A stretch of 64,000 nucleotides of DNA from the NCBI GenBank assembly GCA_934700385.1, contig CAKUXO010000007.1, forward strand, positions 1-64,000, in the 5' to 3' direction. Every line of letters begins with the position of its first letter. Positions within the stretch are counted from its first letter, which is position 1. Under the pieces are notes generated by a model that was given only the letters and a program-made list of their open reading frames with translations, searched no databases and had not been told where the DNA came from. Position numbers and translations under genes: made by a program. Positions 15,878-22,990 of the stretch are shown here, one piece after another. The DNA is from an uncultured Candidatus Melainabacteria bacterium. Its GTDB lineage: Bacteria; Cyanobacteriota; Vampirovibrionia; Gastranaerophilales; Gastranaerophilaceae.

Positions 15878-17113
15878 TTATTTTTCAAAATCTGAATAAT
15901 CAAACTCCTCATCTTGCGCAGGTTTTGCCTTTGGAGGAACTTGCGCTTGAGGTTTTGGCTGCGGTCTAGCTTGCGCTTGAGGCTGAGGTTGAGGTTTTCT
16001 TTGAGGTTGTGGTGGGGGCGGGGTTGCCGTTTTTGGGGCTTGTTGAGGTTTTGCTTGAGGTTGCGCTTGCGCTTGTGGAGTTACTTTTTTATTAGATAAA
16101 ACCTCATTAATTCTCACAGCGTATCTATCATTAATAATGATTAATTCACCCTTTGCAACCTTTTTATCTTCAACAAAAAGAGAGATTTCATTTTCAAAAA
16201 TCGAACTTAAATCAACAATTTGACCACGTGAAATTTGTTTTAATTCGCCAATTGTCATTTTAACTTTTTCAAATTCTGCATTTACTTCGACTTGTATATC
16301 ATCCCAAAGATTTTTGTCCATTATTACCTCATCATAATTGTTTTCTAAATCATCTGTTTCTTGGTCAATGTTTAAAACTAAATCAGGATTTAATTTTATG
16401 TTGAATTTTTCTTCTAAATCTCCTGAAATTAGTGTTAAATTTGTTGATTTACTATCTTCTAACAATACAATATCATCTATTGTTAAATTTTTTAGTTCAT
16501 CAAGAGTTATTTTGGTTTTGCCGGCTCGAATTTTAACATTTGAAGAAGAAGTGAAGAAATCTTCATCTGCAAAAGATTGAGCTTTTTTAAGTATCTCAAG
16601 CGGCATTCTATCTTTTGCAAAAGATAACATAATTTGAGATACAGGGAAGTTTTTAGCGTTTTTAATTTCAAGCAAAAATAAAAGATTGATGTATTTTTCG
16701 CTTTCTTCGCTTAGTTTAATTTTTTGGGGGAAAATTGGTAGTTCTTTTAATCTTTTATATAAAAATTCGCAAAAATTATTCAAAATTTTTACTTCTAAAT
16801 TTGTTAATTCTGTTAATTTAAAATTATTTGTTTTCGGCTGCAAAACAGTATCAAAAAAACTGTGGATAAAATCCTTATCCAGCCTGATTATAAAAGGTTT
16901 ATGCCTATCAACTCTTATTTGACTTGTAAAATAATCTATGTTAAAGCTAAGACGTTCTTCTCTGAAATCTCGAAAATCATTCAACGCTTGGAGAGTTAAG
17001 TCGATATCTTGCTCCCAATATTTTTCAATAGCAGCCTTAAGCCCTTTTGTAATTTCATCTACAAAAACGCTAAAATCTTTATTATCAAAACTGTTTTGAG
17101 TTTTAATGGTCAC
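15878..17113 (-). CDS. Two-SpoA-domain C-ring protein (FliM/FliN- or SctQ-like)
   Basis: 411 residues from a GTG start. The N-terminal 200 residues resemble no clear FliM CheC-like domain. They are followed by a first SpoA domain (KITLDELKNLTIDDIVLLE, about 205-260) and a second (MTIGELKQISRGQIVDLSS ... NDRYAVRINEVL, about 288-345). The second matches FliN well. A Pro/Gln-rich tail (about 350-400) ends in the acidic EFDYSDFEK. Two SpoA domains in one chain recall SctQ of injectisomes; here it may replace separate FliM and FliN in the flagellar C ring. First gene of the fliO-P-Q-R run, with a promoter at 17149-17178. Confidence 0.75.
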   Translation of the reverse strand: MTIKTQNSFDNKDFSVFVDEITKGLKAAIEKYWEQDIDLTLQALNDFRDFREERLSFNIDYFTSQIRVDRHKPFIIRLDKDFIHSFFDTVLQPKTNNFKLTELTNLEVKILNNFCEFLYKRLKELPIFPQKIKLSEESEKYINLLFLLEIKNAKNFPVSQIMLSFAKDRMPLEILKKAQSFADEDFFTSSSNVKIRAGKTKITLDELKNLTIDDIVLLEDSKSTNLTLISGDLEEKFNIKLNPDLVLNIDQETDDLENNYDEVIMDKNLWDDIQVEVNAEFEKVKMTIGELKQISRGQIVDLSSIFENEISLFVEDKKVAKGELIIINDRYAVRINEVLSNKKVTPQAQAQPQAKPQQAPKTATPPPPQPQRKPQPQPQAQARPQPKPQAQVPPKAKPAQDEEFDYSDFEK

Positions 17114-17148
17114 AAACTACCTATTGTAAACTATAATTCCCCACAGAT

Positions 17149-17178
17149 ATTATATAATTCCAAGTTACAATAAGGCAA
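17149..17178 (-). promoter_or_regulatory. Promoter of the C-ring/fliOPQR operon
   Basis: On the minus strand, TTGCCT (17178-17173) and TATAAT (17154-17149) are spaced by 18 bases. It looks like a housekeeping sigma-70 promoter, not a sigma-28 or sigma-54 flagellar one. Confidence 0.5.
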
Positions 17179-17205
17179 TTTATTAATTTTTGTTACTAAA
17201 GACTT

Positions 17206-17305
17206 GTTAGTTTTGTTTGCGAGTTTTACGAGCAACTACAAAACGTTATATCGGGACACCGATGTTAGTTTTGTTTGCGAAGAATGAGCAATTACAAAAC
17301 GTTAT
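17206..17305. repeat. Tandem pair of 42-44-base hairpin repeats
   Basis: Copies at 17206-17249 and 17264-17305 share GTTAGTTTTGTTTGCGA at the left and ACAAAACGTTAT at the right. Each can fold by pairing GTTTTGT with ACAAAAC; the loop differs (GTTTTACGAGCAACT against AGAATGAGCAATT). A small ATCGG-gaca-CCGAT stem sits between them. They lie in the gap between the flagellar promoter and tRNA-Leu. Confidence 0.75.
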
Positions 17306-17369
17306 GCCAGAATGGTAAACCTTGGTGAAAGTCCCCCTTAGATGATGTAATAATAAATTGAAATTTATT

Positions 17370-17451
17370 TGTCGATAGGGGGACTTGAACCCCCACGGAT
17401 TTCTCCACACGCCCCTCAAACGTGCTTGTCTACCAATTCCAACATATCGAC
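17370..17451 (-). tRNA. tRNA-Leu (anticodon GAG)
   Basis: The minus strand gives the acceptor stem GTCGATA with TATCGAC, D-arm TTGGAATTGGTAGAC, anticodon stem CACGT/GCGTG with loop TTGAGGG (anticodon GAG), a long variable arm as expected for Leu, and the T-arm GGGGGTTCAAGTCCCCC. The discriminator base is A. CCA is not encoded. Confidence 0.93.
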
Positions 17452-17460
17452 AAATAAATA

Positions 17461-18645
17461 TTACTTAGCTAAAATTTTATCAATTCTTTCAACTGCCTCT
17501 TTTGTACCTTCAAAAGTACCAAAAGAAGTTAAGCGGAAAAAGCCTTCGCCATTTTTACCAAAACCTGCCCCAGGAGTACCAACAACTTGAGCTTCGTTTA
17601 AAAGAAAATCGAAAAATTCCCAACTTGTCATATTATTAGGACATTTTAACCAAATATAAGGTGAATGAACACCACCTGTAAACCAAATATTATGCTTTTT
17701 CAAAACGTCGGCAATAATTTTAGCGTTTTCTTTATAATAGTTTATGTTTTCTTTAATTTCTTTTTGACCTTGTTCGCTAAACACAGCCTCTGCGCCCTTT
17801 TGAATTATATAAGGTACGCCGTTAAATTTTGTGGTTTGTCTTCTAAGCCACATTTTATTTAAGCTCATACTATCCACTAAAAGCGCATTTGGAACAATTG
17901 TATAACCGCAGCGAGTACCTGTAAAACCAGCGGTTTTAGATAACGAACAAAATTCAATTGCACAATTTTTTGCGCCATCTATTTCAAAAATACTTCTTGG
18001 GAGATTTTCATCACTGATAAAACATTCATAAGCAGCGTCAAAAAGAATAATAGCCTTGTTTTTAAGCGCCCAATCAACCCAAATTTTCAATTGTTCTTTA
18101 TTATAAACCGCACCTGTTGGGTTATTTGGTGAACAAAGATAAGCTATATCTGCTTTTAAGTCATCATTTGGCATTGGAAGAAAATTATTTTCTTGATTAG
18201 CTTGCGCAAAAATAATTTTTCTACCTTGCATTACATTTGTATCAACATAAACAGGATATACAGGATCTGGAATTAAAACAGTATTTTCAACTGAAAATAT
18301 GTCTAAAATATTTCCTAAATCAGACTTTGCACCATCTGAAATAAAAATTTCATCAAGTTCTAGTTGAACATTTCTTTTTTCATAATATTTTTGGATTTTT
18401 TCTTTTAAAAAGTCATAACCTTGTTCAGGACCATAACCATGAAAGCCCTCTTTTGTGCCCATTTCAGATGAGGCATTTTTAAGCGCTTCAACAACACTTT
18501 TACATAATGGCTTTGTAACATCCCCTATTCCAAGACGGATTATTTTTTTATCAGGATTATTTTTTGAATATTCATTTACCTTTTTTGCAATTGTTGAAAA
18601 AAGATAACTTGCTTCAAGATTTTTATAATTTTCATTAATTTTCAT
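17461..18645 (-). CDS. dapL: LL-diaminopimelate aminotransferase
   Basis: PLP enzyme that converts tetrahydrodipicolinate directly to LL-diaminopimelate for lysine and peptidoglycan, bypassing the succinylase or acetylase steps. 394 residues. Family landmarks are [50 protein letters not shown] and SPNNPTGA. The PLP lysine is in [17 protein letters not shown] near 235. The DapL route is typical of cyanobacteria, plants, chlamydiae and some anaerobes, which supports the lineage inference. Its stop lies 9 bases from the tRNA-Leu gene on the same strand. Confidence 0.95.
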   Translation of the reverse strand: MKINENYKNLEASYLFSTIAKKVNEYSKNNPDKKIIRLGIGDVTKPLCKSVVEALKNASSEMGTKEGFHGYGPEQGYDFLKEKIQKYYEKRNVQLELDEIFISDGAKSDLGNILDIFSVENTVLIPDPVYPVYVDTNVMQGRKIIFAQANQENNFLPMPNDDLKADIAYLCSPNNPTGAVYNKEQLKIWVDWALKNKAIILFDAAYECFISDENLPRSIFEIDGAKNCAIEFCSLSKTAGFTGTRCGYTIVPNALLVDSMSLNKMWLRRQTTKFNGVPYIIQKGAEAVFSEQGQKEIKENINYYKENAKIIADVLKKHNIWFTGGVHSPYIWLKCPNNMTSWEFFDFLLNEAQVVGTPGAGFGKNGEGFFRLTSFGTFEGTKEAVERIDKILAK

Positions 18646-18726
18646 TTTTATTTCCTTTTTCTATACAAGGATTATAGCTTAAATTTAAAGTTTTTGGCAA
18701 GGTAATAAAAAGAAATCCGCTTGGAA

Positions 18727-18805
18727 AGGTCTGCTTGTGCCCTTCATACAGTTCTAGCGTTTTACTCTACACAAACCGCTTAGGAACTTCAATTGACGCA
18801 TTCTA
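18727..18805 (-). repeat. Partial modular repeat at the 3' end of the TonB-like gene
   Basis: The string ACAGTTCTAGCG ... CAAACCGCTTAGGAAC TTC matches 2026-2065 with a few changes. It starts at the stop codon of the TonB-like gene (18803-18805), just as the copies at 2.07 kb and 51.7 kb start at stop codons. Confidence 0.65.
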
Positions 18806-20407
18806 GTTAAGATTTACACTCAAAGTTATAACAACTGGTTTAGAAATAATGCCGTGGCTTGGGGGTTTCATGTATGTTAGGGTATCATTAATAACTCTTT
18901 TAATTGAATTATCAATATTTTCAGAGCCTGATTGTTTAACCATTTTAATTGCTTCAACTTCACCTGAAGCGGCAATTTTAATATCCACTTTAACATTTTT
19001 ATTGATAGGAACATCGCTTATTAATAAAAGGTCATTTTGCAAGTTTAATTTGATGTTTTTACCTGTCATTTGTAAAAATTTTGTATAGCTTGCTTTTTTA
19101 ATTAAACTTTCAGGCGCTTCCCAAGAAACCTCGGTTATAGTTGGGGTATATTGAGGTTTTGTTGAAACAGGTTGATTAATAACAAAATTATCATTTGAAT
19201 TTTGTTTTAAATTTGGCAATTGAATATCGTTTGAATAATCTTGAGAATAGTTTTCATCAAATTCTTCAAATTCAGACATTTCATTATTTTGTTCAGATAT
19301 ATCAGGTGCGCCTTTAATTGAAATTAAGGCAAAACTTCCTAAAACAAAAAACATCATTACAATTATCATTAAAAATCTTTTTTGCTTAGCGCCGATTATT
19401 GTTCTAATTTGCGGAAGTTCAACTTTTGGAATTTCATTAAAAATTGAATCAATAACATTTTTGCTTAGTTGTTTTTTGTCTGTTTTTGAAGCGATATCAA
19501 ACATTTGAGCTTTTCTATTTGAATCAGATTTATCTGAATAATCATCTTTTTTAGGAGTTTCTTCTTCAAAAACTTCATTTGAAGCAAGATTTTCAACCTT
19601 ATCTTCATCAAAAGATAAATTATTCAAACCTTCTTCAAAGTCAATAAATCTGCTTTGTTCGCCTTGACCAAGGTCTATATTTTCAACTTTTGTTCTAGCT
19701 TCATATTTTTTAATTAAATTAGGATAATGGCGGATGTTGTTTGCTAATTTTTCAAATTCGATTGTGTCTATAAAACGACTTCTGCAAGAATCACAATTCA
19801 TTAAATGATTAATCAGCTGTCTTTTATAAACAGAAGAAAGGTCGTTATCGATAAATTTTAAAAATAATCCAAGGCAATCTATGTGCTTACCTAATAATGT
19901 TTTAGATGGAACAGATTGACGAGTGTAAGAGATAAATTTATCTAAATCAAAGAATAAATCCAAGGTTGGATAATAATATTTTGAATCATGAGAACATCTT
20001 GAAACATTCTTAGAATCAATAAAACCAATCATTTTAGCTTCTTTTATTTTTGCGCCGATTTGAACAACAAAATAAAAATGAGGCATAATATCCATATCCA
20101 CGTGGATTTTAGGGATTTTAACTGTTTTTTCTTTATATAAAGTTATAACATCGATTCTATAGTTGCCAAAATAAATATCTGTTAGTTTGAATTCTTCAAA
20201 TAAAATTGGGATTTTATAAACACTTCTTTTAGTATCTACACGAACTTTTTTTGCTCTAAGATAATTAACCGCACAAGAAATTCCAAGCATGTCAATCATA
20301 GCTCTTTTTCTAATTTGCGGACTGCTCATCGCACTTGCTAAAAGTTTTGCATTTTGCGCCTGCTCGTCGTTTATTTCAATAATATCTACATCAGCAACAG
20401 TGTTCAT
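18803..20407 (-). CDS. DUF1822-like / zinc-finger / TonB-C-like membrane protein
   Basis: 534 residues with a composite layout. The N-terminal 165 residues (RAMIDMLGISCAVNYL ... VVQIGAKIKEAKMIGFI) resemble the cyanobacterial DUF1822 pattern. A short anti-sigma-type zinc finger follows, HLMNCDSC (H201, C205, C208). Then comes an acidic linker, one transmembrane segment (about 345-368), another linker, and a C-terminal TonB/TolA-type domain (about 430-534; VDIKIAASGEVEAIKMVKQS). A cytoplasmic zinc finger joined through one helix to a periplasmic TonB-like domain suggests signalling or energy transduction across the envelope. No sigma factor or ExbB/ExbD genes adjoin it. Function unknown. Confidence 0.55.
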   Translation of the reverse strand: MNTVADVDIIEINDEQAQNAKLLASAMSSPQIRKRAMIDMLGISCAVNYLRAKKVRVDTKRSVYKIPILFEEFKLTDIYFGNYRIDVITLYKEKTVKIPKIHVDMDIMPHFYFVVQIGAKIKEAKMIGFIDSKNVSRCSHDSKYYYPTLDLFFDLDKFISYTRQSVPSKTLLGKHIDCLGLFLKFIDNDLSSVYKRQLINHLMNCDSCRSRFIDTIEFEKLANNIRHYPNLIKKYEARTKVENIDLGQGEQSRFIDFEEGLNNLSFDEDKVENLASNEVFEEETPKKDDYSDKSDSNRKAQMFDIASKTDKKQLSKNVIDSIFNEIPKVELPQIRTIIGAKQKRFLMIIVMMFFVLGSFALISIKGAPDISEQNNEMSEFEEFDENYSQDYSNDIQLPNLKQNSNDNFVINQPVSTKPQYTPTITEVSWEAPESLIKKASYTKFLQMTGKNIKLNLQNDLLLISDVPINKNVKVDIKIAASGEVEAIKMVKQSGSENIDNSIKRVINDTLTYMKPPSHGIISKPVVITLSVNLN

Positions 20408-20532
20408 TAATTTTTAAAAAATCCTTTAATATATAATTTGACACATTTTTACTTTTTTTTCAAAATATTCTTTTATTTTTTCATAGTTTTGTTGCATTTT
20501 CTTAATATTTCTTAGATTTTTTTCATATTTTT

Positions 20533-20563
20533 TTGTAACAAATTTTAATTTTTATAATATAAT
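20533..20563 (+). promoter_or_regulatory. Promoter of glyS with very short leader
   Basis: TATAAT at 20558-20563 ends 9 bases before the glyS ATG, with TTGTAA at 20533-20538 (spacing 19, loose). No ribosome-binding site fits between, so the message is probably leaderless or nearly so. Confidence 0.45.
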
Positions 20564-20572
20564 TTACTTATT

Positions 20573-22630
20573 ATGAAAAAAGATTTTTTATTAGAAGTAT
20601 TGGTTCAAGAGCTTCCATATAAATTTATTCCAAGCGCAATTTCGCAATTAAAAAGCTCTTTTGAAAATTTATTCAAATCAAACGGTTTAAATTTTGAAAA
20701 AATCGAGGTTTTAGCAACCCCTAGAAGATTAGCGGTTATTGTTCAAAATCTTGATGAAGTTCAAAACACTGTTTCAAAAGATGTTAAAGGTCCGATTTTA
20801 TCAATCGCTAAAAAAGAAGACGGCACTTTCAGCCCTGCGGCTTTAGGTTTTGCTAAGAAAAATGGTGTTAGCGTTGATGACCTTTATGAAAAAGATAATT
20901 ATATTTTTGCAAAAATTGAAATTAAAGGAAAAACTACTCCTGAAATTTTAAAAGAAAATATTGAAAACTTAATTTTAAAACTTCAAGGCTCGCACTTTAT
21001 GCGCTGGGCAGATAACACAGAAAAATTTTCAAGACCAATTGAAAACATTGTTGCAATTTTTGGAAAAGAAGTTGTTGATTTATCTATTTTAGATGTTAAA
21101 TCTTCAAACAAAACAAAAGGTCATAGATATTCTAAAATTAAAGAAGTTGTTATTGATGAACCTAAAAATTATGTTGAACTTTTAAGAAAAGCAAACGTTA
21201 TTGTTAATCAAGAAGAAAGAAAAAATCTTATTGTTTCTTTAGCTGAAAAATGTGCAAAAGAAAACAACTTAACCGTTAAATTTAATGAAATGGAAGAACT
21301 TTTAGAAGAAGTTACTTTTATAACAGAATATCCTGTTGCGGTTTTATGTAATTTTGATGAAAAATATCTTCAAATCCCTTCAATTGTTACAACAACAGTT
21401 ATGACAAGTCATCAAAGATATTTCCCTCTTTGGGATGAAAAATCCAGACTTTCAAACTATTTTATAACAATGGCTAATTATGTTGGAGATGATTTTTCAA
21501 ACATTCAAGCGGGCAACCAAAGAGTTATCGCCGCAAGACTTGAAGATGGTGTTTTCTTCTATAATGAAGATACAAAAACAAAATTAATTGATAAAATCGA
21601 TAATCTTAAAGGAATGACTTTCCAAAAAGGTTTAGGAACTTTGTTTGATAAAACAAACAGAATTATTAAACTTAGCGAAAAATTATCTGAAATTTTAAAT
21701 ATTAAAGATACAACCGACATTTTAAGATGTGCAAAATTATCAAAATGCGATTTATCAACAAAACTTGTGTTTGAATTTACAGAACTTCAAGGTTTCATTG
21801 GTGAAGATTACGCAAGAAAAGACGGCGAAAAAGAAACCGTTGCAAGGGGTATCGCCGAACACTACTTCCCACTTGGGGCTAATGGCGAACTTCCACAAGA
21901 ACTTTGCGGACAAATTGTTTCAATAGCAGATAAAATCGACACAATTTGCGCTTTATTTATTTCAACTCAAAAAGACAAAAAGAAAAAACGTCCTACCGGT
22001 TCTAATGACCCTCTTGGCGCTCGTCGTGCAGCTATTGGTATTTTAAGAATAGCTCTTGAAAACAATTTATCTGTTAATTTTGAAGAACTTTTGAAGTATT
22101 CTCTTGATTTACTTTCAAAAGAATTTTCAATTGAACAAGAAGAAACACTTTTAGATGAATTAAAAGAATTCTTCATCGCTCGTTTGATGTTTATGTATGA
22201 AAAAGATTTCAGCGCTAATACAATTAAAGCAATTGAAGGCTTTAATCCTTTAGAAAATCTTTCAGATTTCATCCAAAGAGCAAAAATAATTACAGATTTC
22301 CAAAAACAAGAAAACTTCGGCGCTATTAAAGAAAACGCTACAAGAATTCAAAGAATTTTGAAAAATGGTGCGTTTAATGAAGTTAATGAAAATCTTTTTG
22401 TTTTAGATGAAGAAAAAGCACTTTATAAAGCAGCAAAAGAACATAAAGCAGACGAAAAAGACTTAAAAGGTTATATTAATTCTCTTGATGTTTTAATTGA
22501 GCCTGTTGTTAAATTTTTCGATAAAGTTTTAGTTATGGATAAAGATGAAAAAATTAAAAATAACAGACTTGCTTTGTTGAATATTTTAAAACAAAAATTC
22601 GACCTCGTTTGCGACTTTGAAAAGGTGTAG
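20573..22630 (+). CDS. glyS: Glycyl-tRNA synthetase beta subunit
   Basis: 685-residue beta chain of the bacterial alpha2-beta2 glycyl-tRNA synthetase, which supplies tRNA recognition. It starts with the typical DFLLEVLVQELPYKFIPSA and contains TPRRLAVIVQ, GSHFMRWADNTEKFSRPI, TSHQRYFPLWD, KGLGTLFDK and the HD-like stretch IAEHYFPLGANGELPQE. Near the C-terminus it has VMDKDEKIKNNRLALL. The alpha subunit gene glyQ is not in this window. A promoter sits directly before the ATG. The repeat cluster at 22.65-22.95 kb follows. Confidence 0.96.
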   Translation: MKKDFLLEVLVQELPYKFIPSAISQLKSSFENLFKSNGLNFEKIEVLATPRRLAVIVQNLDEVQNTVSKDVKGPILSIAKKEDGTFSPAALGFAKKNGVSVDDLYEKDNYIFAKIEIKGKTTPEILKENIENLILKLQGSHFMRWADNTEKFSRPIENIVAIFGKEVVDLSILDVKSSNKTKGHRYSKIKEVVIDEPKNYVELLRKANVIVNQEERKNLIVSLAEKCAKENNLTVKFNEMEELLEEVTFITEYPVAVLCNFDEKYLQIPSIVTTTVMTSHQRYFPLWDEKSRLSNYFITMANYVGDDFSNIQAGNQRVIAARLEDGVFFYNEDTKTKLIDKIDNLKGMTFQKGLGTLFDKTNRIIKLSEKLSEILNIKDTTDILRCAKLSKCDLSTKLVFEFTELQGFIGEDYARKDGEKETVARGIAEHYFPLGANGELPQELCGQIVSIADKIDTICALFISTQKDKKKKRPTGSNDPLGARRAAIGILRIALENNLSVNFEELLKYSLDLLSKEFSIEQEETLLDELKEFFIARLMFMYEKDFSANTIKAIEGFNPLENLSDFIQRAKIITDFQKQENFGAIKENATRIQRILKNGAFNEVNENLFVLDEEKALYKAAKEHKADEKDLKGYINSLDVLIEPVVKFFDKVLVMDKDEKIKNNRLALLNILKQKFDLVCDFEKV

Positions 22631-22652
22631 GTATATTAGCGCAAAGTGTAAA

Positions 22653-22678
22653 GTGAACAAAAACTTTAGTTTTTTATA
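22653..22678 (+). repeat. Short dispersed repeat (AACTTTAG type)
   Basis: Direct copy of the repeat also found at 22879-22904 and, inverted, at 1480-1505. The core is GTGAACAAAAACTTTAG followed by a T-run. Confidence 0.8.
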
Positions 22679-22722
22679 AACATTTTTTAATTATTTTCGT
22701 TGCACACATTCTATTCTCAATT

Positions 22723-22833
22723 CGTCATCCTGAACTTGTTTCAGGATCTTCCCAAGTATCACTAAAAGAAACAAGGCAAAAACCCTTGTGTACATTGAAA
22801 CATATCAGATCCTGAAACAAGTTCAGGATGACG
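22723..22833. repeat. 110-bp inverted-repeat element, full copy
   Basis: The arms CGTCATCCTGAACTTG... and ...CAAGTTCAGGATGACG are perfect complements over about 27 bases. Internal ACAAGG...CCTTGT forms a second pairing. About 85-90% identical by eye to 1661-1770. Confidence 0.87.
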
Positions 22834-22878
22834 GGTTCTATAATGGTGTATGGGTTGCGCCCACAAGCAGTTTCAAAA

Positions 22879-22904
22879 GTGAACAAAAACTTTAGTTTTT
22901 TATA
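22879..22904 (+). repeat. Short dispersed repeat (AACTTTAG type)
   Basis: Second direct copy in this cluster. It continues with AGATAAATTTT, as does the copy at about 47888-47920. Confidence 0.8.
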
Positions 22905-22962
22905 GATAAATTTTTATTATCTTATTAAACTAAATAAATCCAATTTATTAATCATATAAACC

Positions 22963-22990
22963 AATAGGTGCCAAAAGGCACCTATTTTTT
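22963..22990 (+). terminator. Strong hairpin terminator, plus orientation
   Basis: AATAGGTGCC at 22963-22972 pairs perfectly with GGCACCTATT at 22977-22986 around AAAA, followed by a T-run. It would stop plus-strand transcription from glyS. It also lies right after the stop of the minus-strand CHAP gene and may serve both. Confidence 0.75.

Larger units (their letters stand above)
22631..22962. repeat. Repeat cluster between glyS and the CHAP hydrolase gene
   Basis: Gene-free stretch of about 330 bases. It holds an AACTTTAG repeat (22653-22678), a full 110-bp inverted-repeat element (22723-22833) and a second AACTTTAG repeat (22879-22904), so the large element is bracketed by two direct copies of the small one. 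The flank after the large element also matches the flank of the half copy at 1.4 kb. Confidence 0.85.

Noticed and set aside
16861..16871. Perfect E. coli-type DnaA box (TTATCCACA, minus strand) at about 16.86 kb
   Set aside because: It is a single site inside the coding sequence of the C-ring protein without a cluster or A/T-rich unwinding region.
13350..17113. Non-flagellar type III secretion (injectisome) instead of a flagellum
   Set aside because: The SctQ- and SctR-like traits are noted, but fliG, fliF with a collar insert, and the fliF-G-H-I block point to a flagellar motor; no secretin or needle genes are seen.
17206..17305. Tandem units as a CRISPR array
   Set aside because: Only two units, self-complementary with short variable loops and no cas genes; better described as duplicated hairpins.
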